A DNA stretch of 64,000 nucleotides from Luzula sylvatica (Eukaryota > Streptophyta > Magnoliopsida > Poales > Juncaceae): assembly GCA_946800325.1 (NCBI GenBank), contig OX326957.1, positions 15,746,591 to 15,810,590 of the forward strand. Reading direction: 5' to 3'. Below, one piece after another: positions 22,691 through 35,230 of this stretch. The notes under the pieces were generated by a model. It was not told the DNA's origin, ran no database searches, and worked only from the letters and a program-made list of their open reading frames with translations. Within the stretch, counting starts at the first letter, position 1. Each line of letters begins with the position of its first letter. Made by a program: the position numbers and the translations under genes.

Positions 22691-25324
22691 GGATGCTGTT
22701 TTTGTTTTCGCGATAACTTTAGCTACGAAGCTCGGAATTTTGAGTTATTTATATCGATTTGATCGGCATCAAAAATTCTAGCATATTAGATAATTAATTT
22801 TTTAGAATAATTAATCTCCCTAAATAAATCATAAGCATTTACAAATCTTGTGATAGTGATATAATATGATTATGTCACGAATTTAGAAACATGCAATGGC
22901 ATGATCCCTCATAATATTTAAGTCATGGAAATGCCTTCCATATTCACAACCACTATGATCGGTACTACGTCTCACATGGGTTAAGGCCAAAACCGACATG
23001 GGTTATTGTAGTCATCGACGGGGTGGCAAGCGTTAAATAGGGATGATAAGGGTTAAGGCCAAAGCCGACTTATTAGTAGTTTATTTGAACGATACGATGA
23101 GTATGGTTGTGACTTAACCGTTCAAGCCAGTAAGGGTTGAGGCCAAAGCCGACTTGATTGGAAGTTCGGGGCATAGATAGGATGCACACACGGAACTGGG
23201 ATTGTATAGGATACGATCCATCACCGAAATCCTATAAAGGTTCGAGAGTCGCATTGGATGCGATTGGATATAATCCTACCTAAATAGCGAGATCCCACTC
23301 GTCTGCCAAAGCAACTTGTGGGAGGATCGTAAAATATGGGTCTTGAGTGTTATGGACTTGGAGTCCCCTATCGGTATGAGGGTTATCGATTCGATAAAAA
23401 TAACACATTCATATATTCATCATATAAGCATATAGATTAAGTACGCACGGTTAGGAGTTAATCTTCATCATCCGTTTATAATTATGTTTTCAAGCAACAC
23501 CAAATATATCGATGATATCGATATGATAGATGGCTTTTGGGCCGGAATTACCGTTATTAACCTTGATAGTCAAAGAATAGTTCTTAGACTTAAAGGAACG
23601 TGTTGGACACGGAAATGGTAGATTCGGGGCTCAATGCTATGGCTTTAGAGAAAGCCGGGTTCGATAAACTTTAAGAAGGAATCGAACGATATTACGTGCC
23701 TTGTGGTGGCATGTATAGACGCAAATTTCTCAAAATTGTTTTGAGAATTCGGGTGTATATGAAAGTAAAACACAACGCTCATGAAATAGTTTCAAGAGCT
23801 AGAGCGCGTTGAATGGTTCGATGCGGCTCAAATAGTAGGCTAATTTTGAGACGCCTTATGGGTCTTTGATTAACACTCGTGTGTTGATGATACGAGATTT
23901 TATCTTCGTGACCGAATATCATATGCATTCGATAGATAAGTCGATCCCGAAGTTGCATGAGATGCGATGTAAATTTGAATAGGAGATGCTTGGAGCATCC
24001 GAGGAATCCAATGCATTCAGATGCGTGGATGTCCTTGTAATTCAAAGTCGGGATCGAAAGAAATATATGTCTAAGGGTATTTTGGGAAAATATTTTCCAA
24101 AACGGAGAGTTCGGACAAAGAGTTGTCCAAACTAATGACTCAAAGAATGGTGAAATCCGAGGAGGTTTAAACCAAGAGGTTGATTGCTTCTTTTGGCATT
24201 GCCGTCTTGGCCATATAAACGAGATTCACGTATCTAGATTCCATATGATGGATTGCTAGAATCATTCGAATTAGATTCGATTGATTAATGCGATACTTAT
24301 TTATTATGCAAGATGACAAAGGGCATCATTCTCCAAAGGTTGGAGAAAGATTCAACGAATTATTGGAAATTACATTTAGATGTAATGTTCCGATAAGTTC
24401 CGAGGCAAGAGGAGGCTATCGGTATTTTGTTAGGTTTATGGACGGTTAAAATAGATATGAAAATATTTATTTAATGCGTGCCGAAATGGAGACTTTTGAA
24501 AGGTTCAAAGAGTTTCAAAAACGAAATACAAAATCGACTAAGCAAGAAAATCAAAGATTTTCGATAGGATCGAGAAGGCGAGTATTTGAGCTAAACCTTT
24601 CGATAGGATCGAAGATGCGATATTTGAGTTATGAATATTGATGATCATTTATGATTGTGGAATCGTTTCACGATTGCCTTTATTCGGAACATTGAGATGT
24701 GTCCGAAAAGAGGAAATGAACGCATGTTGGACATGGTTCAATAAATGATAAGTCAATAGACCCAAAAATGTTTTGGGGACACGCCCTTGAGACAGCGGCA
24801 TTAATGAATGGTTGCATATAAGATATGGACCATAAACCTTCTAATCGGTACAAAAGACGCCATATGAGATATGGATCGGAATGGTTCCGAAGTGGTCATT
24901 TGTACAGATTTGAGGATGTGGGTATATTTCGAAATTTGTTTCGGTTAAACTCAATCCCAAATCTGAAAATTGTTCGTTTATCCTTAAGGAAACTAAACAG
25001 TATTAATTCTAACGTCCCGACGAAAATGAGATTTTCGTGGCTCGAAGAGATGCCTTCTTGGAGGAGGACTAGATGCGCACAAGTTTGGAACTTGGTGCCA
25101 TTTATCTCTATGCGGGTTAGTGGGAGTAGAATAAATCTCGAAAGAGTTCGAGATTTGAAAATGAACATTGTACCGATGAAAGTTGACATGGCTTCATCAA
25201 GAGTCGATGAACGCAAGTCGAACACATAAAGGAATTTTTCGTAGATCAAGTAGGCTACATCATAAGCCGGTAAATACGAATTTATCGTGGCTAATGATGA
25301 TAGATCGAAATCATATGATGATTT

Positions 25325-25745
25325 GATATCCTACAAGGATGCTATGAAAAGTTGATTCCACATGACATGGTGTCATGAAATCTGAGATTCGATCCATGTG
25401 AATTATCAAGTTGAGAACTTGATTTCATCACTTTCTGGGTTAGACCCGTGAAATGTGAGTGGGTTTTTCAAGATGAAGAACCGACATGGATAGGAATACG
25501 CATATATGTAAAGCGAGGCTTGTTGCGAAGAGTTTCATGCAATTCATAGTCGGACTATGAAGAAACGTTTTCGCATGTTGCCATGCTTTCCCATTCTCGA
25601 AATTCTGCTTGCCATAATCGCATATTATGACTATATGATGTGGCAAGATGGATGTCGAAACCGAATTTCTTAACATAAATTTTATTAAAGGAAGTGTACT
25701 TGACACAACCTTACGGTTTTTGTCGATTCATAAGAATCGGAATAG
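25325..25745 (+). pseudogene. Copia reverse transcriptase remnant
   Basis: Translating across frameshifts gives WVFQDEEPT near 25450 (family form CKWVFKxKxD), RLVAK-like KRGLLRR, DYEETFSHVAM near 25553 (family DYxETFSPV) and WQMDVETEFLN near 25640 (family QMDVKTAFLNG). The order and spacing fit the N-terminal half of a Copia RT. Stops and frameshifts are frequent. The remnant ends where the inverted solo LTR was inserted at 25753. Confidence 0.75.
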
Positions 25746-25752
25746 GATATGC

Positions 25753-26728
25753 TGATGGGGAATATCCCCGGCCCCGGGCCCGCGCAGCGGATATGTAGGC
25801 CCGGTCCGATTCCCCGATTCCCGAGATCACGCCACGACTTCGAGGGTACGATGCAAATAGAAGGTTAGATCCATACCAGTTCCAAATTGATGGAACACGA
25901 AGGGTTGATCGCTGCCTCCTATTCCTTCGGTCACGTTGGTGACTTTACGCGCGTCCCATACCGTGCGTCCTTCACCGTTCGTTCCCGTTCTTCGATCCTT
26001 CGGTTCGATCACAACGGAGAGCCCCAAGTGTTGCTCCTCCACACGTATCCACCTTGAGTCGGAAGACGCCGGACACGGATACACCTGCCTAGACGATGTA
26101 TCGGTGCACTTGCTTGATCTCGATCGATTCTCTATTAATCTCTCTTCGTGCCTTTTCACTCACAAAAGATCAAATCTGAATTTTGCTCCTTTTTTGTGTC
26201 TTGGGCAGAATATTGCTTTGAATTACTTCTGAATTCCTTTTTGAAGATGAGAGAGAAAATCCTATTTATACCTAATAGGATAAGGATTAGCCAAAAGGCA
26301 TGTATATCCAATATACACCCTTTCACACAGAAAACTGTATGAACCTGTTCAGTATTCTGTCCAGACGAAATTGATAAATTTCTCTGACAGAAAATCAACC
26401 AACACGAAAGTTGTAGATAATCTTATTATCTACGCAACTCAATTTGGCCCAGCCCAATTGGAGTTCGTATGCAAAAGTTATGACTGTTTTACTAACTGTA
26501 TGTCATACTGTTGCACCCTTTCGGTATTTCACAGAAACGACACTTATACTTCGTTCATATGAAATATATTTCTATATGAAGGTTGTAGATAATCTCATTA
26601 TCTATCTAACCCAATTTGAACCATTCTAATTGGATTTTCCCACTGAAAGTTATGGCCACGAATGTACGACTACATTCGTTTATCCTTGTGTACACTTTTA
26701 CGGTTGATCCGAAACTGTATTTCTTTCA
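25753..26728 (-). mobile_element. Inverted solo LTR (976 bp), TSD TATGC, inside the Copia element
   Basis: Read on the minus strand it starts TGAAAGAAATACAG and ends GGATATTCCCCATCA, flanked by TATGC at 25748-25752 and 26729-26733. It belongs to the same LTR family as its host, with dyads at 26415 and 26587 (172 bp apart). It splits the RT remnant. Confidence 0.9.
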
Positions 26729-26733
26729 TATGC

Positions 26734-28000
26734 ATGCTTTAACGATCCATATGATGGATTAAAGAATGCTTCTCGGAATAGGATATGCATGCTTTAACGA
26801 TCCATATTCGTTTTGACGAAGTTATAAACAGTTATAACATTGTTGGAACGAATGGAAACTTTGTGTACACATGAAGGTTAGTGGGAGCCACGTTATATTT
26901 CTTGTAACGACAAAGGATTTAGGCGAGACCGCTTATGAAATAAGCGTGAAGATCTATATGATAGATCTAAGAAGTTCCTCGTTCTATGTTATAGCACATA
27001 TATCGACATATTGTTGAAAATGGTTTTCAACATATTACTCCTTGGCGGAGTTAAATAGAAATGTCGAATGACAGAAATTTTCAACGGCTCGATGTGAGAC
27101 ATCAAGCAGCGCGAAAAGTAATAAAATGATGCCTTACATTTGATGTTAGGATCTATTATATCTGTCATGATATGTATGTGGCTATCTGTCATACAAATAA
27201 AGCGTCTAGTTCACCGTCAATAAAATCCATGGTAATCACATGAGTTTGAATGTAATTCGATTACATGAGACTAACTCTTGTGAATGTATAATGGTTATAC
27301 AAATATATACATAATGGTTATGTATATTTAAACCCATCGGGATTTGTATTGATAGAGGTGAAGTTTATCCTTGAATACTTTGCGAAAGAATTCAGGATTT
27401 TTTTATCTATAATGGTATGGAGGACGTGTTGGTTATAAAGAGTTATAACAACAACAGTTTCCAAAGATTAAGCACGTCCAAATATGTAGCACGACTTTCG
27501 ATCACAAAGTGTGTACATGTTTTGCTTAAATGAAAACACGGTTATGTGGAAAGGTTCCACAAGACCAATAGTTTATGATTCTATTGACGGAGGCGAGTAT
27601 ATTGCGGTTATTAATCGCAAAAGGAAGTGGTATGGATCAAGGATACATGACCAAACTCTAGTAGTCACGAGTTATCGGATTTATGGTTGTTTATTGCGTG
27701 AGACGCAATAGTACAAGCCAAAAATGCCGAGGTCATAACCACTTCTAGCCAATACTCAGAAAATTTCATTTGATCCATGAAATTTTGTGAAAAGACGTGA
27801 TCGTAGGTATTGAAAATGTTCCAATCCTGATGATGATTAACACTAGCGGGAACGTGCGGACCCGTTTACAAAACCGCTCTATCTAGTCGCGCGTGACTGA
27901 CATGCGATGACTATGGGTATGGAGATACCTAGAGGAGGAAGAAGAGAGTAGAGTGTAGTTATCTAATACGATAGTCCTCGCAGGTTATGGGTATGGAGAT
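26734..28000 (+). pseudogene. Copia RT end and RNase H remnants
   Basis: After the solo LTR, FDEVINSYNIVGTNGNFVYT near 26815 fits the Copia RT (family FDEVIxxYGF...CVY). NENTVMWKGSTRPIVYDSID followed by GGEYIAV at 27529-27612 fits RNase H (family VSWKSxKQ..VADSTTEAEYIA). A frameshifted DPFTKPL near 27860 fits the conserved end of Copia pol (ADPxTKPL). A GATATGCATGCTTTAACG run is repeated at 26726 and 26785. No frame is intact. Confidence 0.75.
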
Positions 28001-29128
28001 ACCCATAGGTAAACGTTGTATCACCCAAATACTTAGTCCATATGAATGCATCCCTTTTAAAAATTTTGTTTACTTAAATTAATATGCATTTACCTTATAT
28101 GAAAACTGTGTGCGGGTTGTGTAATATGATTGTTACATGAACCTTGATTTGAACTTGTGTGGACGTCGACACGGTTGAGGACCATGTGCAGCAAAACCGT
28201 CACACTTAAAGTGTCATTTCTAAACATCCCTAGTCGCGGATCAGCTTGCTTAAGAGAGAAGCATTTCTATTATTAGATAATAGACTGAACGCGTACACTA
28301 GTATGTTTGCCGAGGAGATGATTATGTTTTGCTAATCATGGGACAAGGTGCTTGTCGAATCGGGAACGTAGATATATGTTAGGTTACATGTATTGGATAT
28401 GACCGAAGCCGCGAGTCCATGACATGGTTTAGTCATTATAGATGGACTTGCGACGGATGGGGTTTTAGGTTCTTCATACTTGAGGGGATCATTGATTGCG
28501 TTACGTGCGTAACACAATGCTTTGATATGATCTTACGCTCACCGTAACAGGGAGTTAAAAGGGTCATCATTGGGTATTGTCCGAAACACGGAATTCAATG
28601 TGAGTCTCCAAGATAGGAATTGTTTATTCCGAAAGGAAGAGATATCTCTTAGGCGCCGCTCGATGAGTCGATTAACGAAATCTCTGGCCAGAGTCAATGA
28701 TATTAATGGTTAATATCGATTGAAATTTGTTAAATCAACTCGAAATCGGGGAATAAGTATAGTTAATCAAATTATAAGGATGACTATAACCATGTCTTTT
28801 GATTAACAGATATCGTAAACAAGAGAACTAGTAACCGCTATTCGAGATAGGCACAATGATCACAATCATTATTCGTTTAACATGGGTAGCTATGATGGAG
28901 TGACTAGATCCCGCTCATGAGCTTCTAGGCATTGGAAACAACCTACTGCCATCGTTAATCGAACCTACATGGTCACACAACGAGTCGTACTAAGTCGGGC
29001 TTGATCATAAAATTGGCACATAGGATGTGCATAGCTTGGTATTTGATACGCGAGCTATATTCTCTAAAATCGTGCATATTGGATATGCATGAGTACCTTT
29101 TAGGTAGATCTGAAATTGAGTGGGAGAC

Positions 29129-30112
29129 TGAAGGAAATATAGTTTCAGGATCAACCGTAAAAGTGTACACAAGGATAAACGAATATAGTCGTACATTCGT
29201 AGCCATAACTTTCAGTAGGAAAATCCGATTTGAATGGTTCAAATTGGGTAAGATAGATAATTAGATTATCTATAACCTTCATGTAGAAATATATTTCATA
29301 TGAACGAAGTATAAGTGTCGTTTCTGTGAAATACCGAAAGGGTGCAACAGTATGACATACAGTTAGTAAAACAGTCATAACTTTTGCATACGAACTCCAA
29401 TTGGGCTGGGCCAAATTGGGTCGTGTAGATAATAAGATTATCTACAACTTTCGTGTTGGTTGATTTTCTGTCAGAGAAATTTATCAATTTCGTCTGGACA
29501 GAATACTGACCAGGTTCATGCAGTTTTCTGTGTGAGAGGGTGTATATTGGATATACATGCCTTTTGGCTAATCCTGATCCTATTAGATATAAATAGGATT
29601 TTCTCTCTCATCTTAACTAAGTAATCATTCTGCCAAAGACACTAAAAAAGAGAAAATTCAGATTTGATCTTTCGTGAGTGAAAAGGTGCAAAGAGAGAGA
29701 AATAGAGAATCAATTCGATCGAGCAAGTTCACCGGTGCATCGTCTAGGCAGGTGCATCCGTGACCGACGTCTTGCGACTCAAGGTGGATACACGTAGAGG
29801 AGCAACATCTGAGGCTCTTTCAGTTGTGATCGATTCGGACGCGTGAATTCAGTCGGAGACGAAATCAAGCGAATCGGCGAAGTCAACAAACGGTGAAAGA
29901 CGCGTGGTGTGGGACGCGCGGATTGTCACCAACGTGACAGGAGATAGAAGGCAGCGATCAACCCTTCGAGTGCAATCAATTTTGCACCGGTATGAATCTG
30001 TCCTTCTAATTGCATCGTACCCTCGAAGTCGTGGCGTGATCTCGGAAATCGGGGAATCGGACCGGGCCTTCATTTCGCTGCGCGGGTCCGGGATCGAGGA
30101 TATTCCCCTACA
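29129..30112 (+). repeat. 3' LTR of the Copia element
   Basis: 984 bp, the same length as the 5' LTR, with dyads at 29255 and 29427. It is preceded by the purine-rich TGAGTGGGAGAC, the likely polypurine tract. Confidence 0.92.
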
Positions 30113-30499
30113 CATACAGCATGGATAACCCCTTAATTATTGGGAAAATTTCCTCAATTAACTAACAATACTTGATTTATCCCAACCCATCCAATTATTT
30201 ACAAAAATTAAGTCAGTGTTGTACATGTCGTTCAAGAGAAAGAGCGATTACGTGCTACAACCAAAGTCGTGCTAGAGTGAGAGGAGCGGTCTTGCCTGTT
30301 GTTAGTATTCAATCAGTCTTGTGCCAGAGTCGGAGATATGGTCCGACGAAGAGAGAGGAAGAGGGAGAGAGAGGATCGGTCGCACGAGAGCGAAAAGACG
30401 GGCGCTCGATCGTCTTCTGGGAAGTCCGTTGAACTGAGAGAGAGGTCGTGGCAGTAGGAGCCAGGAGTAGATATTTAATGGTTGAGGAGCCTTCCGTCA

Positions 30500-30501
<2 letters not shown>

Positions 30502-30541
<40 letters not shown>
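30502..30541. repeat. (GA)n microsatellite in element B
   Basis: A pure GA tract about 175 bases inside the right end of element B. Confidence 0.9.
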
Positions 30542-30545
<4 letters not shown>

Positions 30546-30731
30546 TGCACGAGAGATGTGGGGATAGGGAGAGAAAATATTTGGGGCACGCGCTTTTTTA
30601 ATGTTGGGCAGCATTTATTACATTCTAAATCTCAACCGTCCGTTCAAATTAGATGAAAGGTCCATATTTGAACTCTAAATAAGCACTCAAAATAAGCACT
30701 CTATGGAACCATCCCATATATATATATATAT

Positions 30732-33724
30732 GGGGGCGGTTCAATGGAGTGCTTATTTAGAGTTCTTATATGGAGTCCAAACGCAGGCCTTAGATCTAAT
30801 ACTAGGGGTGTTCAAACGGTTCGGTTAATTCGGATACCGAACCGAACCTGTCAAATTCGGTTTAATTGGTTCGGTTTTTCGATTTATGTGGTTCGGTTCG
30901 AAAAATGATATTGTTCGATTTATTCGGTTCGGTTCGGTTTTGATGTTGTGAAAACCGGTTAAACCGAACCGACCGAATAACATCTCATTTTTCATAATTT
31001 TTTTAATATATTAATGTTAAATTATAAAAAATTGTTAATATAATCCTATAAAATAATATAATTATATTTTATAATATGTATTTATATTTTTTGATAAATA
31101 AAATATAATTTTTTTTGATAATTTTTTTTTATTTTAAAATGATGATGTTTCTTATTCGGTTTAACCAAATAAACCGAATAAGAATGTGGTTTATTCGGTT
31201 CGGTTTTTAATTGGTTCGAAAGCTAAAACGGTTCGGTTCGATTTGAATTTAGTTCGATTCGGTTTAAATTGGTTTGATTTTATTTGGTTTGGTTTGAACC
31301 GAATCGACCGATCGAACACCCCTATCTAATACGGATGACAGGACCAGATTTAAGGGAGAGACGCTTCCCAGAAAATAAAGCGATGCCCGCAAGAGAGAGA
31401 AACGCCAATCCAGAAGTTAGATTCTTCACTTCTCTCCAAACGGAGCTGCCTCCTAGCTCGCCATTGATTCCCAGAGCGGCAGGTTCTTGTTGGACTGAGT
31501 ATCTCTTCAATGATCGAGTTTCAGAGAGCAATCTACTGTAGCGATCAACTGTGGAAGGAGCTCGCTCTCTCGATGGAGCCATCTCATCTCTCTCTCTCAC
31601 TCCCTCTCGTCTCTCGAAGGACTCAACGGATCTTTGTCCCGCGCTAATGTTGAAGGACTTTAGGGATCTCGGATCTCATCTCTCTCGGTTTATCCAATCC
31701 AGGTATTTCTTGTTTTCTTTTTCTGTCAATATTTGTGAAATGAATTTGTTGTTTGGAACAAGTTAAGGGTTAATGTGGTTCATTATAACTAAATTGGGGC
31801 TAATCAGAAATTGGGTTTAACTCATGCACAATTCAAGAACTTGTTCAAAATTAGGGCTAATATGATACATTTATATAAGTTTAATTGCCATCTCATTTCA
31901 GCACTTGTTTTGAATAATTCTCTACATGAAGCTAAGTATAATTTATGCTTACACTGTTTAATTATTTCGTAAAAGTTCAAGCTAAAGTTGTATAAACTTA
32001 TGTCAGGTTTGTAATTTGTTTGAAAATAGAAGCTTCAGCAACTCGATAATAGTTCATGCTTAAATTTGAAATTCTGTAATTTAGTGCACATAACCTGTTT
32101 GTGAAAATGCTAGGATGACAAATCAAAACGAGGTAAGATAAATTTTGTTTTTTCACGAACCTGGGTGAGTCAAATCCCCCGAATTGTAACACCGTATGAG
32201 AACCAGAATAAAGAAGTGGAGGCGGGGCTCTCTGTCAACTGATGGAAGTGTGGTCAGTTCCGTATGATGGGAAAGATGATCATGTTTGTATTGTGTTCGG
32301 AAATAATGTGATTGTTATTTTCAGTTACAATAATCTTTATACTTTAATCAATATTTTTGTTTCATGTAAAAAAATTGGTATCACCTTATATTTGTTTGTA
32401 CGTTAAATTTTGCCGAACTATCTTTTATAGGATTTACCAAATAATAACAGATATTCAAATTTCTTAAGCAAAATCGAACAAAACAACACAACACAATATA
32501 AATTTGCCAAACTATCTTTTATAGAATTTACCAAATAATAGCAAATATTCAAAGTTCTCAAGCAAAATCCAACAACACAACAAGATATAAACAAAAGTTA
32601 CGAGAAATAATTTCATAAGATCCATTCCATGAACAAACTAACATAAAAACCCTGAAAATACCTGAACCCCAATTCAGTCTAAATCATTCCATGAACAAAC
32701 TAGCAAATAGTCAAAGCTCTCGAACACTCCTCCCTTGAATATGAAACTAAAAACTACACACAAATTTAAAAAATACGAGTTTTAAGGTTTCTATAAAAAT
32801 TGAAAAGTAAACGTTTTTTTGTAAAGTTCCCCAAATCGTACAAAGATAATAAAAAATGCATGGGGTCTCCGGTTTGTACATCTCCAGCGAAGGATGAACC
32901 ATCGTCATATCGAAACTTCACTTTGTTCCAGTTATATACCTACAACAAAATATATGAGGCCCCTAATTCAAATAGAATAATAAGCAAATATTTAATTACA
33001 AAATGTTTAATACTGACACTTAAATTGGAACCGAATTTCTCTCTATTAATCTACTATAATCGAATTACAGACTTGTATAACATATCTTTGAAAGTCTAGG
33101 ACTTTTTTCGTTTGTTTTATTATACTTTTCATTCTTAGGTACTACTATCAGGCTCCCATCCTAATTTCATTTAACCACACAAAAAACATGATAAAAGTCA
33201 AAAAGGAAATATAGTTACTTTAAAGGGTAAAGTAAAATTAACGCATACATTTTTGTGAATTAACCTAACCGATTCCAAGATGGGTGATTCGCACTAGCAT
33301 AACTTGTTTTTCCCATCAATTTCCTGTTCAATTCCTGGAAAAATAGCAAATGAAGAGAAAAAGAGTATACAAAATCGAAGTCTAAAAAACCCCAAATAAA
33401 AACAAACCTAGATCTCTTCAAAGGAGCCACTTTCGATCTTCCAACAGATACGATGAGTGATAGAGATTGGTCGAGCGGAGAGAGGAAACCTCGGGACACG
33501 GTGCCATCGTCTAGGCTATTAGGAGAATGTGCCGTCGTGTGAGAGGGAGGAGAGGTTTAAGAGAGAGGAAGAAGAGGCTTGCAAAGGTAGTGTAATTTGG
33601 GCAGAGGGTTAATATTGGGCAGCATGTGTCTACTATGAAATCTTGACCGTTCATCAAAATAAGATCAACGACCTAGATTCGGACTCTAAATAAGGACTTT
33701 AAATAAGAATTTCATGGAACCGTC

Positions 33725-33727
<3 letters not shown>
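30732..33727. mobile_element. Element C: TIR element between (TA)n tracts, hit by an hAT MITE
   Basis: The left end is GGGGGCGGTTCAATGGAGTG with CTTATTTAGAGTTCTTAT. The reverse complement of the right end is GGGGACGGTTCCATGAAATT with CTTATTTAAAGTCCTTATTT. The left (TA)n (30716-30731) is shared with element B and the right one (33728-33774) with element D. Inside are leader-like CT-rich exon DNA near both ends and AT-rich DNA in the middle. A small ATG frame MTNQNE followed by GTAAG near 32114 recalls the short first exon of element B. No transposase was seen. Confidence 0.7.
30803..31324. mobile_element. hAT-type MITE (522 bp), TSD TCTAATAC
   Basis: The ends are inverted: TAGGGGTGTTCAAACGG on the left, and TAGGGGTGTTCGATCGG as the reverse complement of the right. 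TCTAATAC is duplicated at 30795-30802 and 31325-31332. The 8-bp duplication and TAGGGGTGTTC termini fit the hAT superfamily. The body is rich in GGTTCGGTT and AACCGAACC words and could fold on itself. Confidence 0.9.

Positions 33728-33774
<47 letters not shown>
33728..33774. repeat. (TA)n microsatellite between elements C and D
   Basis: A pure TA tract of about 47 bases that both elements abut. Confidence 0.95.
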
Positions 33775-33776
<2 letters not shown>

Positions 33777-33913
33777 GGATGGTTTCATGGAGTCCCTATT
33801 TAGAGTTCTTATTTGGAATCTCAATCTCTACCGTTCATTGAATTACAATGAACGATTCAGATTGGTTTATGAATGAGCGCTGCCCCAATCTTCTATTCGT
33901 GCCCAGAATCACA

Positions 33914-33946
<33 letters not shown>

Positions 33947-34100
33947 TGCCTGCAAATGGGTGCTCGTCCTCCTTCCCCTCCTCCACAAAATCTGCGATTC
34001 AATGGCCGACCTCTCTCTTGGGCAACTTTTACTCTTTCGTACAGCCTGTCTCGGTACAGAGTTGCAATTGCGATTTTGCCCTCTCGAAGTGGGATGGTAT
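33775..34100 (+). mobile_element. Element D: left end of a fourth (TA)n-bordered element
   Basis: It begins GGGGATGGTTTCATGGAGTC and continues CCTATTTAGAGTTCTTATTT, matching the left ends of B and C. A (TC)n tract lies at 33918-33944, as in its relatives. No right end is visible. The sequence passes into a LINE 3' fragment, so D is truncated. Confidence 0.65.
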
Positions 34101-35230
34101 AGAATTGAAGAACTTTGCTCATGGCTCTCCTGAAGCTAATATTTTTGGGATTTATCTAGCTTTCTCATGGGAATTGAAGAACTTTGCTCATGGCATTCTT
34201 TTGGAAGGGAAATGAAACGGTATGGGGCGGCCATTGCTTAATGGATTGGAGCAATATTTGCTTACCAAAAAGGAATGGAGGACTATGGTTGATGGATATC
34301 ATAACAAAGCATTGACGCTCAAGTGGTTATTTAAGCTAGACTTTGAAGGGAACTCGCAATGGTCTTCAATAGTGCGATCTCTTTTCAACGTTACTAGTGC
34401 TAGTGGCATAGAGACACTCTCGACTACCCTTACATCTTACTTCATGAGAGACCTCCGAAAACTTTTACCGCTTTACCAATCTCTCAACGGAATTTTCGGC
34501 AAAGTACGTTGACCATACAAATAACCCCTTCGACTTAAGACCCGCCAAAGTTTGTAACAAGCACAATCTACTCCACGATTGTAAACCCGGGGGAGGAGTG
34601 TGAATGGACGCCAACCGTACTTAAAATAAGGGCTCCCGTAAAGTAAAAAAAAATTGGTTGGTTGGTTCTAAATAGCCGAGTGTTAACGGTGGAGAATCTA
34701 GCAAAGAGGGGATGACCCCATGACCCAACGTGCCCGTTGTGTTCCGAGATAATGGAATCTACTATTCACCTCTTCCTACAATGTCCATTCACGAAAGAGG
34801 TGTGGAGCTCCATCGAGCCGAGGGTGGACATGCATGCGATCTCATTAAGGTTCTTTTGGCGGGAATGTTGAAAGGCGAGAACCGCTGAAAATTCTAAATA
34901 GTGGGATGGCAAGTGGATAGCTACGTTGTGGACAATTTGACGAGAACGCAATAACCGAATTTTTCAACGAAAAGAACGGATGCATGCTCTAATCATAAAG
35001 ACGATAAAAGATTTAGCGGGATCATGGAGGAAGAATTGTTGAATGAAATGGTAGGATTTAGTTAAAAAAAATGATTCCATCAATGGCAGTCATTAAGTCG
35101 GCCCGGTGCTTAAATGGCAATTTTTACATTTATATTGTAATTAGTCATCACGATGTACCTTGTTTCTTTTCTCTTCTATAAAAATAGATTGGATCGAGCA
35201 CGTATCACGCTTGCATCTCTCCTAAAAAAA
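34101..35230 (+). mobile_element. LINE ORF2 3' fragment
   Basis: A frame at 34222-34512 (TKKEWRTMVDGYHNKALTLK...) leads across frameshifts to NLAKRG near 34690, then ESTIHLFLQCPFTKEVWSSI near 34752-34812 and RERNNRIFQRKERMHALIIK near 34945. These fit the RVT zinc-binding C-terminal domain of plant LINEs. GAATTGAAGAACTTTGCTCA is duplicated at 34101 and 34170, a rearrangement scar. It is truncated and dead. Confidence 0.75.

Larger units (their letters stand above)
20754..30112 (+). mobile_element. Copia-superfamily LTR retrotransposon, 9359 bp, TSD CATAC
   Basis: Two 984-bp LTRs (20754-21737 and 29129-30112) begin TGAAGG and end CCTACA, with CATAC duplicated at 20749-20753 and 30113-30117. 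I count about 14 mismatches between the LTRs (about 1.4%). A primer site follows the 5' LTR. The internal region has RT and RNase H remnants in Copia order, but no intact ORF of gag or pol length. It is inserted in element B and is itself interrupted by an inverted solo LTR of the same family. It cannot encode its own proteins and was probably moved by proteins from another copy. Confidence 0.92.
19299..30715. mobile_element. Element B: TIR element with FAR1-like remnant, split by a Copia insertion
   Basis: The left end reads GGGGATGGTTCCATAGAGTG and continues CTTATTTTGAGTTCTTATTT. The reverse complement of the right end reads GGGATGGTTCCATAGAGTGC and continues TTATTTTGAGTGCTTATTT. The terminal inverted repeats align for about 85 bases (19299-19385 with 30630-30715). 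Both ends abut (TA)n. Without the Copia element at 20754-30112 and one copy of its target duplication, element B is about 2.05 kb. A (GA)n tract lies at 30502-30541. It contains a broken FAR1-like gene start, which points to the Mutator/FAR1 transposase lineage. Confidence 0.8.
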
